DNA of 64,000 nt, taken from positions 1 through 64,000 of the forward strand of contig NZ_PGVA01000044.1 in the NCBI RefSeq assembly GCF_002860125.1. Reading direction: 5' to 3'. Below are positions 44,558 to 53,879 of the stretch, in pieces. The number at the start of each line of letters is the position of its first letter. Within the stretch, counting starts at the first letter, position 1. The translations under genes were made by a program, and so were the position numbers. This DNA is from Bacillus canaveralius (GTDB taxonomy: Bacteria; Bacillota; Bacilli; Bacillales; Cytobacillaceae). The notes below the pieces were generated by a model that did not search any database, was not told the DNA's origin, and worked only from the letters and a program-made list of their open reading frames with translations.

Positions 44558-46906
44558 ATGGGGAAAACAAAGCATACTGGACCGATAAAATTAGATACTA
44601 GACCAAAACCGGCATTATGGGCAGGACTTGCACCGATGGGGCTGGGTAAAGTGAAGCCTCACCATATTAAGGATACGATGAAGGTTGTTTGGGATAACAA
44701 AGACAATCTTCCCTACGCATACCGAATTTTAACACAGGGTGTGTGCGATGGTTGTGCGCTTGGCGTTTCCGGATTATATGACCAGACGCTGACCGGGCCG
44801 CATCTATGCACAACAAGACTGAATGTCCTTCGCCTCAACACGATGTCAGCGATTGATCCGACGTGGCTTGAAGATGTCGAGAAGATGCAACAGCTTGACA
44901 GCACGCAACTGCGAAAATTGGGCCGGATTCCATACCCGCTTTCCCGTAAAAAAGGAGAGAAAAAGTTCACCAGACTTTCTTGGGATGAGGCACTCGACCG
45001 GATTGCTGAGAAAATCAAAAGCATTGATCCAAAGCAGCTTGCTTTTTATTTAACCGCTCGTGGTATTACGAATGAAGTTTACTATACAGCTGCCAAAACA
45101 GCGCGTTTCCTGGGTACAAATAATATCGATAACGCTTCACGGATTTGTCACTCTCCAAGTAAGACGGCTTTAAAGCGATCAATGGGAATCGGTGCATCCA
45201 GCTGTAATTATAAAGATTGGATCGGAACCGATGTATTGGTGTTCTGGGGATCCGTTGCAGCGAACAATCAGCCGGTCTCAACGAAATATATGTATGCGGC
45301 GAAGAAAGCCGGTACAAAAATTATAACGATCAATCCATATCGCGAACCAGCAATGGAGAAATACTGGATTCCGTCAATTGCTGAAAGTGCTGTATTTGGA
45401 ACAAAAATTGTCGATGATGTTTACCAGGTCAACATCGGCGGCGATATCGCCTTTATGAATGGCGTCATGAAGCATTGGTTTGAAATGGAGGAAAAACAGC
45501 CGGGCTCAGCTATTGACCATGCATTCGTCAATGAACATACAAATGGTTACAATGAGCTAAAAGATCATTTAAAAATCCAGGACTGGGAGCAGCTCGAGAA
45601 ATCGTCTGGTGTAACCCGGGAAAGAATGCTTGAATTTGCAGAATTACTTGCCGGATCAAAATCCGCTGTCTTTGTGTGGAGCATGGGCTTAACCCAGCAT
45701 CGCTTCGCAACCGATAATATTTCACAAGTAGCAAACCTTGCGATGCTTCGCGGCTTTATCGGTAAAAAGTATTGTGGTGTTATGCCAATCCGCGGGCATA
45801 GCGGTGTGCAGGGATCAGGAGAAATGGGCGCCGATCCGTTTGTTATGCCGGGCGGAGACTTTGACGAGCAAAACATTGAAAGAGTTGAAAAGGTCTGGAA
45901 ATTCCCGATTCCGCGTTGGCAGGGGGATACAGTCGGGCAGACGCTTGAAAATATCATGCTCCCGGACGACCATGAACGCAAGGTGAAACTATTCTTTACA
46001 AGCGGAGGCAACTTCCTTGAAACGATGCCTGATCCGAATTTTATGAAACAAGTATTAGAGAATGTTGAATTACGTGTCCATCAGGACATTATCTTTAACA
46101 CTTCTACACTTGTTGACGCGCAGGAAGAAGTGATTGTGCTGCCGGCGATGACCCGCTACGAACAGCCGGGCGGAGGAACTTCAACAAGTACTGAACGAAT
46201 GGTTTACTTTAGTTCAGAAATTGACGGGCCGCGTATTGAAGAAGCTCGGGCAGAGTGGGAAATTTATGTTGATCTTGCTTCAAGAGTGTTTCCTGAGAAA
46301 AAGCATCTCATCCATTTCAATAATGCTGAAGAAATTCGTGCGGAAATTGCTGAAGCTAATCCATATTATGACGGAATTCAGCATTTGAAAAATCGCGGTG
46401 ACGTTTTTCAATGGGGCGGTGCGTGGCTGTGTGAAGATGGATTATTTCCGACTCCAAACGGAAAAGGAAATCTTTTATCGATCGAAATTCCAGAACTCCG
46501 CAAAACGGAAGGCCATTTCTATGTAACATCACGCCGTGGTAAACAGTTCAACTCAATGGTTTATAGCGACAAAGATTCATTCAACGGGGCTGACCGTTAT
46601 GACATCGTTATGAACGCAGAAGATGCAGCAAAATTGCGGATTAATGAAGGTGACACAGTTGTTGCATATAACCAGTTTGGCACCTATCAAGGACGAGCCA
46701 AATTTGAAGATATCAAATCCGGCAATATCGCGGTCTATTGGCCGGAAGGAAATGTTCTTCTTCCAAAGGGTGTATATGAAAAGTACTCGCAAATTCCTGA
46801 ATACAATACAGGTGTGATTCTAGAAAAGGCAGACACCTTCCATGCCCAGAAAGATAGAAAGTATGTTGAAAAAAGAGTAGAAGAATTAGAAATGAGTGTC
46901 GACTAA
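44558..46906 (+). CDS. FdhF/YdeP-family molybdopterin oxidoreductase (formate dehydrogenase-like)
   Basis: This 782-residue molybdenum-cofactor enzyme is related to formate dehydrogenase H. The N-terminal region has an unusual cysteine set (GVCDGCALGVSGLY, GPHLCTTRLNVLRL), as in the YdeP/FdhF family, instead of a typical ferredoxin [4Fe-4S] motif. Further landmarks are YPLSRKKGEKKFTRLSWDEA, NNIDNASRICHSPSKTAL, GTDVLVFWGSVAANNQP, MLRGFIGKKYCGVMPIRGHS and SRRGKQFNSMVYSDKDSFN. There is no selenocysteine codon. The ATG at 44558 follows AAAGGAGTT. Clustered with fdhD, moaA and the OFA transporter it is likely formate-linked, but family members differ in substrate. Confidence 0.85.
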   Translation: MGKTKHTGPIKLDTRPKPALWAGLAPMGLGKVKPHHIKDTMKVVWDNKDNLPYAYRILTQGVCDGCALGVSGLYDQTLTGPHLCTTRLNVLRLNTMSAIDPTWLEDVEKMQQLDSTQLRKLGRIPYPLSRKKGEKKFTRLSWDEALDRIAEKIKSIDPKQLAFYLTARGITNEVYYTAAKTARFLGTNNIDNASRICHSPSKTALKRSMGIGASSCNYKDWIGTDVLVFWGSVAANNQPVSTKYMYAAKKAGTKIITINPYREPAMEKYWIPSIAESAVFGTKIVDDVYQVNIGGDIAFMNGVMKHWFEMEEKQPGSAIDHAFVNEHTNGYNELKDHLKIQDWEQLEKSSGVTRERMLEFAELLAGSKSAVFVWSMGLTQHRFATDNISQVANLAMLRGFIGKKYCGVMPIRGHSGVQGSGEMGADPFVMPGGDFDEQNIERVEKVWKFPIPRWQGDTVGQTLENIMLPDDHERKVKLFFTSGGNFLETMPDPNFMKQVLENVELRVHQDIIFNTSTLVDAQEEVIVLPAMTRYEQPGGGTSTSTERMVYFSSEIDGPRIEEARAEWEIYVDLASRVFPEKKHLIHFNNAEEIRAEIAEANPYYDGIQHLKNRGDVFQWGGAWLCEDGLFPTPNGKGNLLSIEIPELRKTEGHFYVTSRRGKQFNSMVYSDKDSFNGADRYDIVMNAEDAAKLRINEGDTVVAYNQFGTYQGRAKFEDIKSGNIAVYWPEGNVLLPKGVYEKYSQIPEYNTGVILEKADTFHAQKDRKYVEKRVEELEMSVD

Positions 46907-46937
46907 GTCGGGTTTCTTCTATAATATATTCTTTTAG

Positions 46938-46972
46938 GATCCGGTCAGATTTTTTGAACCGGATCTTTTTTG
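46938..46972 (+). terminator. Terminator after fdhF
   Basis: GATCCGGT and AACCGGATC form a stem followed by TTTTTT, 31 bases after the stop. Confidence 0.85.
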
Positions 46973-46974
46973 GT

Positions 46975-47214
46975 TTGAGAGGGTGAGCAGACCAAATTTG
47001 TTACGATGTCTTCCCAAAGAAAGTCCTGTTATTAAATGGGGTTCGCTTAATATCCGGTTCATTATACCCACTTCCTGCTGTTGCTAGTTTTAAGTCGATC
47101 ACTACTCGGGGAAAACAAAAATCCACATGAAACATCAATGTAACGTTATCGTTAACAGCTTGTAAAATAAATCCGCTAAACTATGAATACTAATAGCAGA
47201 ACTTGGAGGTATTT
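46975..47214. other. Non-coding stretch
   Basis: This mixed sequence holds a near-palindrome GTAACGTTATCGTTAAC (about 47142-47158), whose partner is unknown, and AT-rich DNA before the next gene. I cannot assign a function. Confidence 0.35.
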
Positions 47215-47562
47215 ATGGAATCATATTTGCAAAAATCGCTTGATGAGTGGAAAGAAGAAATTTCTGAAGTGCTTGATGCCGTAGAAAAAGAGTATGAAGA
47301 AGTAAAGCAAGATCTCAAGGTGTATTCATATAAATACGGCATTACAAAACAAGTGATTCAATCGACGGTTAATGATGAGATTATTAATAATATCCGCCAG
47401 CTATACCACAAGCCTTTTGAAGAAAAATACCAGGAATTGAAGGATTATATGCGTGAACTTGACGAAAAAAGAAAAGTATTTCAAATGTTTGTACATAAAA
47501 TCGATGAAGTAAAACGGAAAGAAACAAATCCAGTGGCTACTCATGCAGTGCAAACCTTCTAA
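47215..47562 (+). CDS. Uncharacterised helical protein (115 aa)
   Basis: This 115-residue protein is highly charged and helical (EEISEVLDAVEKEYEEVKQD), with a coiled-coil profile and no membrane segment. GGAGG precedes the ATG by five bases. No family is recognised. It stands alone upstream of the aldo/keto reductase gene. Confidence 0.55.
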   Translation: MESYLQKSLDEWKEEISEVLDAVEKEYEEVKQDLKVYSYKYGITKQVIQSTVNDEIINNIRQLYHKPFEEKYQELKDYMRELDEKRKVFQMFVHKIDEVKRKETNPVATHAVQTF

Positions 47563-47695
47563 ATTTATACAATTTCTGCCCGTGTCGGTGTCCCTGCATG
47601 GGTTTTTAATTTTTTCCGAAAACGAGCAAATTATTTCATAATTCGAATGAGATATGAGAAAATGAAATGGAAATTTTTATAAGGAGGAAAAAAGT

Positions 47696-48523
47696 ATGAG
47701 AAGCCTGACAGATACGACTACGTTACATAATGGAGTAAAGATGCCATGGTTCGGATTCGGTGTATTTAAAGTCAAAGAGGGTAAAGAAGTCATCGAGTCG
47801 GTCAAGGCCGCGTTAAAAGCGGGTTACCGGAACGTTGATACTGCTGCAGTTTATAAAAACGAAGAAGGAGTCGGCCAGGCAATCAAAGAATCGGGCGTTC
47901 CCCGCGAAGAGTTGTTTGTGACGACAAAAGTTTGGAACGCGGACCAAGGCTTTGATTCTGCGCTAAATGCATTTGAAACGAGTTTAAAGAAGCTGGAGCT
48001 TGACTATGTAGATCTGTATCTTATTCACTGGCCGGTCAAAGGGAAGTATAAAGAAACCTGGAGAGCTCTCGAGCAGCTTTATAAAGATGGAAGAGTTCGC
48101 GCAATTGGCGTAAGTAATTTTCATATCCACCACCTACAGGATCTTCTTGCAGATGCAGAAATTAAACCGATGGTCAATCAGGTTGAGCTGCATCCATTGC
48201 TTGCACAAATTGAGCTGCATGAGTTTTGCAAAAATCAAGGCATCCAAATGGAAGCATGGTCACCATTGGCACAAGGTGAATTGCTGAATAACAATGTCCT
48301 GAAGGAAATTGGCGCTAAATACGATAAATCACCTGCACAAGTCATTCTTCGCTGGGATTTGCAGAGGGAAATAGTTACGATTCCTAAATCAATCAATGAA
48401 AATCGGATCATCGAAAATGCGAACATTTTCGATTTCGAACTTTCACGGGACGATATGGAAAAGATAAACTCTTTAAATGAAAACCGTCGCGTCGGAGCAG
48501 ATCCAGACAATTTTGATTTTTAA
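47696..48523 (+). CDS. Aldo/keto reductase (YvgN/YtbE type)
   Basis: This NADPH-dependent reductase acts on aldehydes such as methylglyoxal. The 275-residue protein has the tetrad in [13 protein letters not shown] (Asp48, Tyr53), TTKVWN (Lys78) and LIHWPV (His111). Late motifs [18 protein letters not shown] and [18 protein letters not shown] are also present. It is probably a cytoplasmic detoxification enzyme. The ribosome site AAGGAGG precedes the start, and it stands alone. Confidence 0.9.
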   Translation: MRSLTDTTTLHNGVKMPWFGFGVFKVKEGKEVIESVKAALKAGYRNVDTAAVYKNEEGVGQAIKESGVPREELFVTTKVWNADQGFDSALNAFETSLKKLELDYVDLYLIHWPVKGKYKETWRALEQLYKDGRVRAIGVSNFHIHHLQDLLADAEIKPMVNQVELHPLLAQIELHEFCKNQGIQMEAWSPLAQGELLNNNVLKEIGAKYDKSPAQVILRWDLQREIVTIPKSINENRIIENANIFDFELSRDDMEKINSLNENRRVGADPDNFDF

Positions 48524-48692
48524 TGACAGAATTGATTTCATAAAAGGAAAAACGGTTTCGTTATTGAGAATATATGGATGACCCATTCTCTTGATAAGCG
48601 TTGCCCAATTTCTGGTTTTGTCACATTAAAAAATTGACAATTAATCTCGTTTCATATATAGTAGATGACAATATAACCGCATATGTTTACTT

Positions 48693-48794
48693 CTTATCCA
48701 GAGAGGTGGAGGGATTTGGCCCTTTGATACCTCGGCAGCAGACTCTTAAAGAGCACTGTGCCAATTCCAACAAGCGTTATGCTTGGCAGATAAG
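48693..48794 (+). ncRNA. SAM-I (S-box) riboswitch
   Basis: This carries the S-box hallmarks in order: CTTATC at the start pairing with GATAAG at the end (P1, 48693-48698 with 48789-48794). It also has AGAGAGGTGGAGGGATT, TGGCCCT, GATACCTCGGCAGC, and the CCAATTCC...GCTTGGCAGATAAG ending. When SAM is bound the antiterminator is blocked, so the terminator at 48815-48862 forms and the genes behind it are off. Confidence 0.92.
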
Positions 48795-48814
48795 ACAGGA
48801 TTGGATATAACGCC

Positions 48815-48862
48815 AACCTCTTCTTATTGTTACGGAATGGACGATAGGAAGGGGTTTTTATT
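48815..48862 (+). terminator. Riboswitch-controlled terminator
   Basis: AACCTCTTCTTAT and ATAGGAAGGGGTT pair (with a few GT pairs), followed by TTTTTATTTT. It is the expression platform of the S-box ahead of the two genes. Confidence 0.88.
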
Positions 48863-48917
48863 TTACCAAAAACCCACTAAACCAATCGGAATAAATGAGA
48901 ATAGGAGCAAGTATAAA

Positions 48918-49082
48918 GTGAAAAAAATAGATTGTTCTGCCGAACTGGAAAAGGAAATTTTCATCGCCAAGCTGCTGGACCTCGGCATTTATAAAAAAGG
49001 GGACCGCCAACTGTTTGAATTATCGCTCGATGACCTCACGGAGGAATATGAAAGAATTATGAATGTAAAAATTTTTGAATGA
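48918..49082 (+). CDS. FbpA-like small protein (54 aa)
   Basis: This 54-residue protein starts at GTG 48918 after ATAGGAGC. It has LLDLGIYKKGDRQLFELSL and LTEEYERIM, the pattern of Fur-regulated basic protein A (Fbp_A, PF13076) family members. It follows a SAM riboswitch rather than a Fur box, so it may have been recruited to methionine or sulfur metabolism. It is 14 bases from the hydrolase gene, so they are co-transcribed. Confidence 0.7.
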   Translation: MKKIDCSAELEKEIFIAKLLDLGIYKKGDRQLFELSLDDLTEEYERIMNVKIFE

Positions 49083-49096
49083 GAGGAAGAGGATTT

Positions 49097-49906
49097 ATGA
49101 TCGGTCACATAAATATACCATGGAAGAATCAAATGCTTGCTGCTTCGATTGATTTTCCCGTATCATTTCAGCAAGGGGCTTCCTATCCACTCGTCATCAT
49201 TTGCCATGGGTTTACCGGGAGCAGGATCGGTGTCGATCGTCTGTTTGTTAAAACGGCTCAACATTTAAATCTTGATCAATGTGCCGTGCTGCGATTTGAT
49301 TATGCTGGATGTGGAGAAAGCTCTGGTGAATATGGAAAAAATGGTTTTTGTGAGCTGATTGAGCAAACAGAAGCAGTTATTGATTATGCTTTTGAGCAGA
49401 ACGCCCTCATTGTGGAAGAAGTGTTTTTATTGGGGCACAGTCTTGGAGGGGCGGTGGCCTTGTTGACCGCAGCAGGGGATGCAAGAGTTCGTAACCTGAT
49501 TCTTTGGTCAGCAGTCGCAAATCCGGACATTGATATTAAAATGATTGTCGGGAAAGAGAGATTGCAGGAGTTGTCAAAATCTTGCCATGTAGACTATTTG
49601 GGTTATTACCTGACAGATAACTTTTTTAACTCTTTGGAAAAGTATAAGCCGTTAACCGTGGCGCGGGAATTGACCGGAAATGTACTGCTTATTCACGGAA
49701 CCAATGATGATGAAATTCCGGTAGAGTATTGCCGTCTCTACGAAAAAGCTTTTTCTAAAAGAGGGAAAGGAACATGTCAAAGGAAAGAAATCAGCGGTGC
49801 CAATCATACATTTTCCGATGCTGAGCACTTTTCTAAATTAATTTCGGTGACAAGGGCATGGATCAAAGCCAGAAAAAGTGAATCCAGTTTCTCTGATGTT
49901 TCTTAA
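49097..49906 (+). CDS. Alpha/beta hydrolase under SAM riboswitch control
   Basis: This 269-residue serine hydrolase has the oxyanion region HGFTGSRIGVDRL, the nucleophile elbow GHSLGG (Ser), an acidic residue in HGTNDDEIPVEY and the late His in GANHTFSD, forming a Ser-Asp-His triad. The fold is of the esterase/lipase or dienelactone type. The ATG at 49097 follows GAGGAAGAGG. The substrate is unknown. Its SAM-riboswitch control suggests a link to sulfur amino acid metabolism, for example a homoserine or methionine ester, though this is inference. Confidence 0.8.
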   Translation: MIGHINIPWKNQMLAASIDFPVSFQQGASYPLVIICHGFTGSRIGVDRLFVKTAQHLNLDQCAVLRFDYAGCGESSGEYGKNGFCELIEQTEAVIDYAFEQNALIVEEVFLLGHSLGGAVALLTAAGDARVRNLILWSAVANPDIDIKMIVGKERLQELSKSCHVDYLGYYLTDNFFNSLEKYKPLTVARELTGNVLLIHGTNDDEIPVEYCRLYEKAFSKRGKGTCQRKEISGANHTFSDAEHFSKLISVTRAWIKARKSESSFSDVS

Positions 49907-49917
49907 CAAATTTAACC

Positions 49918-49954
49918 AAAAAGCATAACAACTATGATGGCTTTATGCTTTTCT
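49918..49954 (+). terminator. Terminator after the SAM-controlled hydrolase
   Basis: AAAAGCATAA and TTTATGCTTTT form a stem with a T tail. Confidence 0.8.
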
Positions 49955-50015
49955 TATTAATTGTTCCCTTACACTCACCAAAAAGCAGAGCCGACTAAAA
50001 GCCGGCACTGATCTT

Positions 50016-51071
50016 TTATAATATTCTTCTTCCTTGTTGTGATAGGGCATAGTAAATGCCGTGCTGCAAAGTCTGAAAACAATGGTATTGGCTTAATTTC
50101 ACTTTTACTTCCGTAATTTGCATGCTGATCTCCGCAGACATACCGACCAAAATCGTCTCTGTTCCAATCAACCTGGCAGCAGCTGCAAGTTTAACGATTA
50201 AATCAATCGCATAATTATTCAAGCTTTGATGTAAAGCCGTCAAATCAAGAACCAAATATTTTGCCTGGTAATGGGGGAGGCGGTGCAGTGTTTTTTCAAT
50301 TAGCTCATCGGAACGAAGATCATCATATTGACCGAGCAGGGGAACAACGACAATTTCCTCCAAGACCGGAATAATCGGTGAAGAAATATCGCTAATTAAA
50401 TCCGTTAAATTTTTTGTTCGTTCTTCAACAAGTTTTTCCAGCTTTTCAATCTCTTCTGTTTCTCGTCTTCTCGCAAGTTGGTGAATATTTTGGTCAACAG
50501 TGACGGTAGAAGGGAAGTATTCAAACTTGCAAAAATCATCGCCCTCAATTTGGCTCTGGAGAATGTTATAGCCGATATTCTCGCCAAACAGACCAGACAG
50601 CAAGCCTGCAAAATGGCTGGGAAGAAAAGATCCGGCACGGGTCTTTTCCTGGGCTTTATTAATTTTATATTCCCATGAGTTTTTCATTCGAATAACAGCC
50701 GTCTTGTCGGTTTCACTAATTTCGTCTACAACAATTCGGCCCCAGCCTGCAGAAGCATATGTATTTGTGAGTGCTGAAACGATTGCTTCTATACGTAAAG
50801 ACATACTCTGGAAATATTCACCAACAACGATTCCCTGTCGAAAGCCCGCAGCTTGAATCACAAGATTTGCTGCATCATCGCCAGAAACTTCTTCAATTGC
50901 ATCAAAAAAAGTTTTCATTGCCGACGAAATCCAAAATAGGACTGCATCGTCCTTTTCGAATAAAAAGGTTCCATTCTCAAGATCCCATTGAAAATTTAAT
51001 CCGCCTGCATCGATTTCTAAAGGTTTGTTTTCCAATTGCCTGCTTCCTCTCAAACGTATATTTGCATTCAT
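50016..51071 (-). CDS. V4R-like plus STAS-domain regulator (RsbR-type)
   Basis: This 351-residue protein has two regions. Residues 1-190 are an alpha/beta sensory domain ending in QIEGDDFCKFEYFPS, as in V4R/XylR-N domains. A coiled linker (EEIEKLEKLVEERTKNLTDL) leads to a STAS domain (about 225-345: PIIPVLEEIVVVPLLGQYDD, LVLDLTALHQSLNNYAI, TILVGMSAEISMQ). The linker-STAS half resembles RsbR co-antagonists of the stressosome. The usual phosphorylation region reads DLTALHQS. No partner RsbS or RsbT is adjacent. Confidence 0.7.
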   Translation of the reverse strand: MNANIRLRGSRQLENKPLEIDAGGLNFQWDLENGTFLFEKDDAVLFWISSAMKTFFDAIEEVSGDDAANLVIQAAGFRQGIVVGEYFQSMSLRIEAIVSALTNTYASAGWGRIVVDEISETDKTAVIRMKNSWEYKINKAQEKTRAGSFLPSHFAGLLSGLFGENIGYNILQSQIEGDDFCKFEYFPSTVTVDQNIHQLARRRETEEIEKLEKLVEERTKNLTDLISDISSPIIPVLEEIVVVPLLGQYDDLRSDELIEKTLHRLPHYQAKYLVLDLTALHQSLNNYAIDLIVKLAAAARLIGTETILVGMSAEISMQITEVKVKLSQYHCFQTLQHGIYYALSQQGRRIL

Positions 51072-51208
51072 TATATATAAATTAAACGATAATGCAAAAA
51101 AGAAAGGATTGAATTATTGATGGTAAAAAATTCTCGGTCCAGCATAAAACAAGATTTTCTCGATATCGGTATTAATAATAATTGTTCACGCTTGTACATA
51201 TAACGCAC

Positions 51209-51241
51209 AAAAAAACCGATCCCGGGCAGGGACCGATTGTT
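51209..51241 (-). terminator. Terminator of the FtsH paralogue
   Basis: On the minus strand, AATCGGTCCC and GGGATCGGTT pair with a TTTTT tail at the end of the gene. Confidence 0.82.
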
Positions 51242-52976
51242 AGACATTTAATAATTCGTCACTGTTAATAACTTCTCTTTCGGTAATAATTCTCTCAATT
51301 TCATAGCCTTCGAGTGTCTCTTGTTTGAGAAGGGCTGCTACTAAATTACGAAATTGGAAATCATGTGCTTTGATTAAAGTTTGTGATTTTTCAAGGGCGT
51401 CGTCAAATAATGCTTGCATTTTCGCTTCTTTTTCCCCTTTATTAAAGGTTAACGAGAAACCTTCCTGAAGCAAGCCGGTGTCAACCATTTGCTCGATCAT
51501 GTGCTTCGCTTGTTTGACATCGCCGCTGACCCCAATGCTATGCTCGCCTAAATGCAATCTTTCTGCCAAGCCGCCGGCGAGGATCATTGCGATTTGATCC
51601 AAAAGCTCGCTTGTAGTAGACAGATGAAGCTCTTTTGGAATTGGTGCCACATAACCAAGCGCATCTCCACGCGGGATTATGGTTGCTTTTCTGACAGAGC
51701 CAGGTTTTGTTAAAGCGGCAACAAGAGCATGTCCAGCTTCATGAATAGCGACACGCCGTTTCGTTTCAGCATCCTGTAATGTCCGTGACGTGCTGCCAAG
51801 AATCGTTCGGTCTAAAGCGTAATCCAGATCATTTTTTTTGATCGAATCCTGTCCGTTACGAACAGCCCGCCTGCTTGCTGTTTCAAAAAGTGATTCCAAT
51901 TCGGCACCGGAAAAGCCTGATGTGCTCTCAGAAAGCTCATTCAAAGATGCCATTACGTCAGCAGCAAGTTTTTTCCCTTTCGTATGGATGTCGATAATCT
52001 CCCGGCGTCCTTTTGTATCAGGAAGCGGCACATGGAAGGAAAAATCGATCCGGCCTGGTCGGAGAAATGCTTCATCCAACATATCCTTCCTGTTGGTTGC
52101 TGCAATAAATAAAATTCCATCATTGGAGTGCCCGCCATCAAGCTGGACGAGCAATTCAGTTAAAGTTTTCTCGCTTTCCTCACCGCCGTGGGGCTTTCTT
52201 TTACCTGCAAGAGCATCCACTTCGTCTATGAATATAACAGCGGGAGACTGCTTGCGGGCGTTTTGGAATAAGCTGCGAACGCGGGAAGCACCAACACCTA
52301 CAAACATTTCATTGAAGCTGGAACCGCTTGCTGAGAAGAAGGCTGCCCCGAGTTCATGGGCAATCGCCTGTGCAAGCAGTGTTTTGCCTGTGCCGGGAGG
52401 TCCGTACAGCAGGATTCCCTTTGGAGGCTTTATGCCAATTTTGGCAGAACGATCCGAGTCTTTTAATATTGTGAGGGTCTGGATGATTTCTTCTTTCATT
52501 TCATCCTGAAGACCACCGACATCATTCAATGAGATGGAAGGAAGAGGTCGTGATTTCGTCACACTTTGTTTGTTCGTTTTTGTGGCACTAAAGCTTCCTT
52601 TTTTCTGTAAAATGATCGCTGTAGCAACCAGCAAGATGACCAGACCGCCCATTAGTAGACTTCCATAGCCGCTGCCGGCAGAATAACTATATTGAACATT
52701 GTAGTTTTCAACAAGCTTTGTAGCCATTTGGCTTCCGGGCGGGATTTGCGAAACAAACTTCCCGTTGTCCGTTGTCAATTCTAATGTGCCGTTTGCCTCT
52801 TCGTGCAAAGTTACCGTCTTCCCGTTCTGTTGTTGGATCATCTTTTCCATAGAGGAAAAAGGGACAGCAGTAAATTTACCCGGCTCATGAATAATCCAAA
52901 TACATGCTGATACTATAACAATAACCGCTGCGATGAGCGGAATAATTTTATGTTTGAACTTTGAATTAGATTTCAA
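51240..52976 (-). CDS. FtsH-family membrane AAA metalloprotease
   Basis: This is an ATP-dependent protease of the inner membrane. The 578-residue protein has two membrane segments (11-29 and 104-124) flanking a short extracytoplasmic part. An AAA domain follows (Walker A GPPGTGKT at 192-199, VIFIDEVDAL as Walker B, IAATNRKDML as part of the second region of homology), then the zinc site HEAGH at 412-416 with the third ligand Asp486 in VSGDVKQA. It is shorter than housekeeping FtsH, with a small extracellular part and a reduced C-terminus, so it is probably a second FtsH-like protease. Confidence 0.85.
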   Translation of the reverse strand: MKSNSKFKHKIIPLIAAVIVIVSACIWIIHEPGKFTAVPFSSMEKMIQQQNGKTVTLHEEANGTLELTTDNGKFVSQIPPGSQMATKLVENYNVQYSYSAGSGYGSLLMGGLVILLVATAIILQKKGSFSATKTNKQSVTKSRPLPSISLNDVGGLQDEMKEEIIQTLTILKDSDRSAKIGIKPPKGILLYGPPGTGKTLLAQAIAHELGAAFFSASGSSFNEMFVGVGASRVRSLFQNARKQSPAVIFIDEVDALAGKRKPHGGEESEKTLTELLVQLDGGHSNDGILFIAATNRKDMLDEAFLRPGRIDFSFHVPLPDTKGRREIIDIHTKGKKLAADVMASLNELSESTSGFSGAELESLFETASRRAVRNGQDSIKKNDLDYALDRTILGSTSRTLQDAETKRRVAIHEAGHALVAALTKPGSVRKATIIPRGDALGYVAPIPKELHLSTTSELLDQIAMILAGGLAERLHLGEHSIGVSGDVKQAKHMIEQMVDTGLLQEGFSLTFNKGEKEAKMQALFDDALEKSQTLIKAHDFQFRNLVAALLKQETLEGYEIERIITEREVINSDELLNV

Positions 52977-53225
52977 TCACTTCAGCTCCTTCATGAATCT
53001 ATATACCATTATAAGAGAATGAGAGGCCAATTGAATAGGGAATAGGACATAATCTTTATTGGTGGATGTTGGTAATCAATTGATTGCAATGGTATGTGCT
53101 GTCTCGGACTAGCTATTATTTTCTTTTCTTGGTATCTTCCTATGGTTATAATAGAAATGAATGTTAACGTCACGGAAACCCCCAAGCCTTATAGAACCAT
53201 GAGTGGAGCAAAGGAGGAAGCAGAA

Positions 53226-53777
53226 ATGAAAGTGTTATGGGATTTGGACGGAACAATCATCGATTCATGGCCGACACTTGTTGAAGCATTCATCCAGGTG
53301 TCAGGAAAGGATTTAGACCGGGAAGATGTGCTGCCGCGTTTAAAATATGGAACAGCTTACTCTGATTATGGTGTGCCTGCCTATAAAATCACTGAATTCC
53401 GTGACATTGAACGGATATTTGCCCATGATCGGAAACCGCTCTTTCCTTTTGTCCAAGATGTCCTGTTGCGTGCGGACCTTAATGTTCTTGTCACGCACAG
53501 GAACCGGCGATCAACTGAAGCATTGCTTGATTACTGGGACCTTTCACCTTTTTTTATGGAAGTAATTTGTCCCGAAGATGATGGATATTCACCAAAGCCC
53601 GATATTGATGCCTATGAGTATCTACAGAAACGGTATGGAATTCAACTTGCAATCGGAGATCAGGAAACGGACTTAATTCCTGCCAGGGCACTTGGAATGG
53701 CAACCTGTTCGTTCCAAAATCCAAACGAGTATGCAGACTATTGTTTTTCTTGCTACTCCGAATTTAAAATTTTTTAA
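53226..53777 (+). CDS. HAD-superfamily hydrolase (phosphatase-like)
   Basis: This 183-residue protein has the HAD nucleophile motif VLWDLDGTIIDSW, motif II (LVTHRNRRS), SPKPDIDAYEYL with its Lys, and AIGDQETDLIPARALGMATC. It lies in the phosphoglycolate phosphatase-like group. The ATG at 53226 follows AAAGGAGGAA. A 44-residue upstream extension from 53094 looks like non-coding sequence. The substrate is unknown. Confidence 0.82.
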   Translation: MKVLWDLDGTIIDSWPTLVEAFIQVSGKDLDREDVLPRLKYGTAYSDYGVPAYKITEFRDIERIFAHDRKPLFPFVQDVLLRADLNVLVTHRNRRSTEALLDYWDLSPFFMEVICPEDDGYSPKPDIDAYEYLQKRYGIQLAIGDQETDLIPARALGMATCSFQNPNEYADYCFSCYSEFKIF

Positions 53778-53879
53778 AGCCAACATTGAATTTTTTTCTA
53801 AATTATTCTAATGTATACATAGTGAATATATTATGTTTCTGCTGCACTAGAAATATGATTAAAAGCGGAGGGAAGATAT

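Noticed and set aside
53094-53225. N-terminal extension of the HAD hydrolase
   Set aside because: The extra 44 residues are unlike any HAD start, and AAAGGAGGAA precedes ATG 53226.
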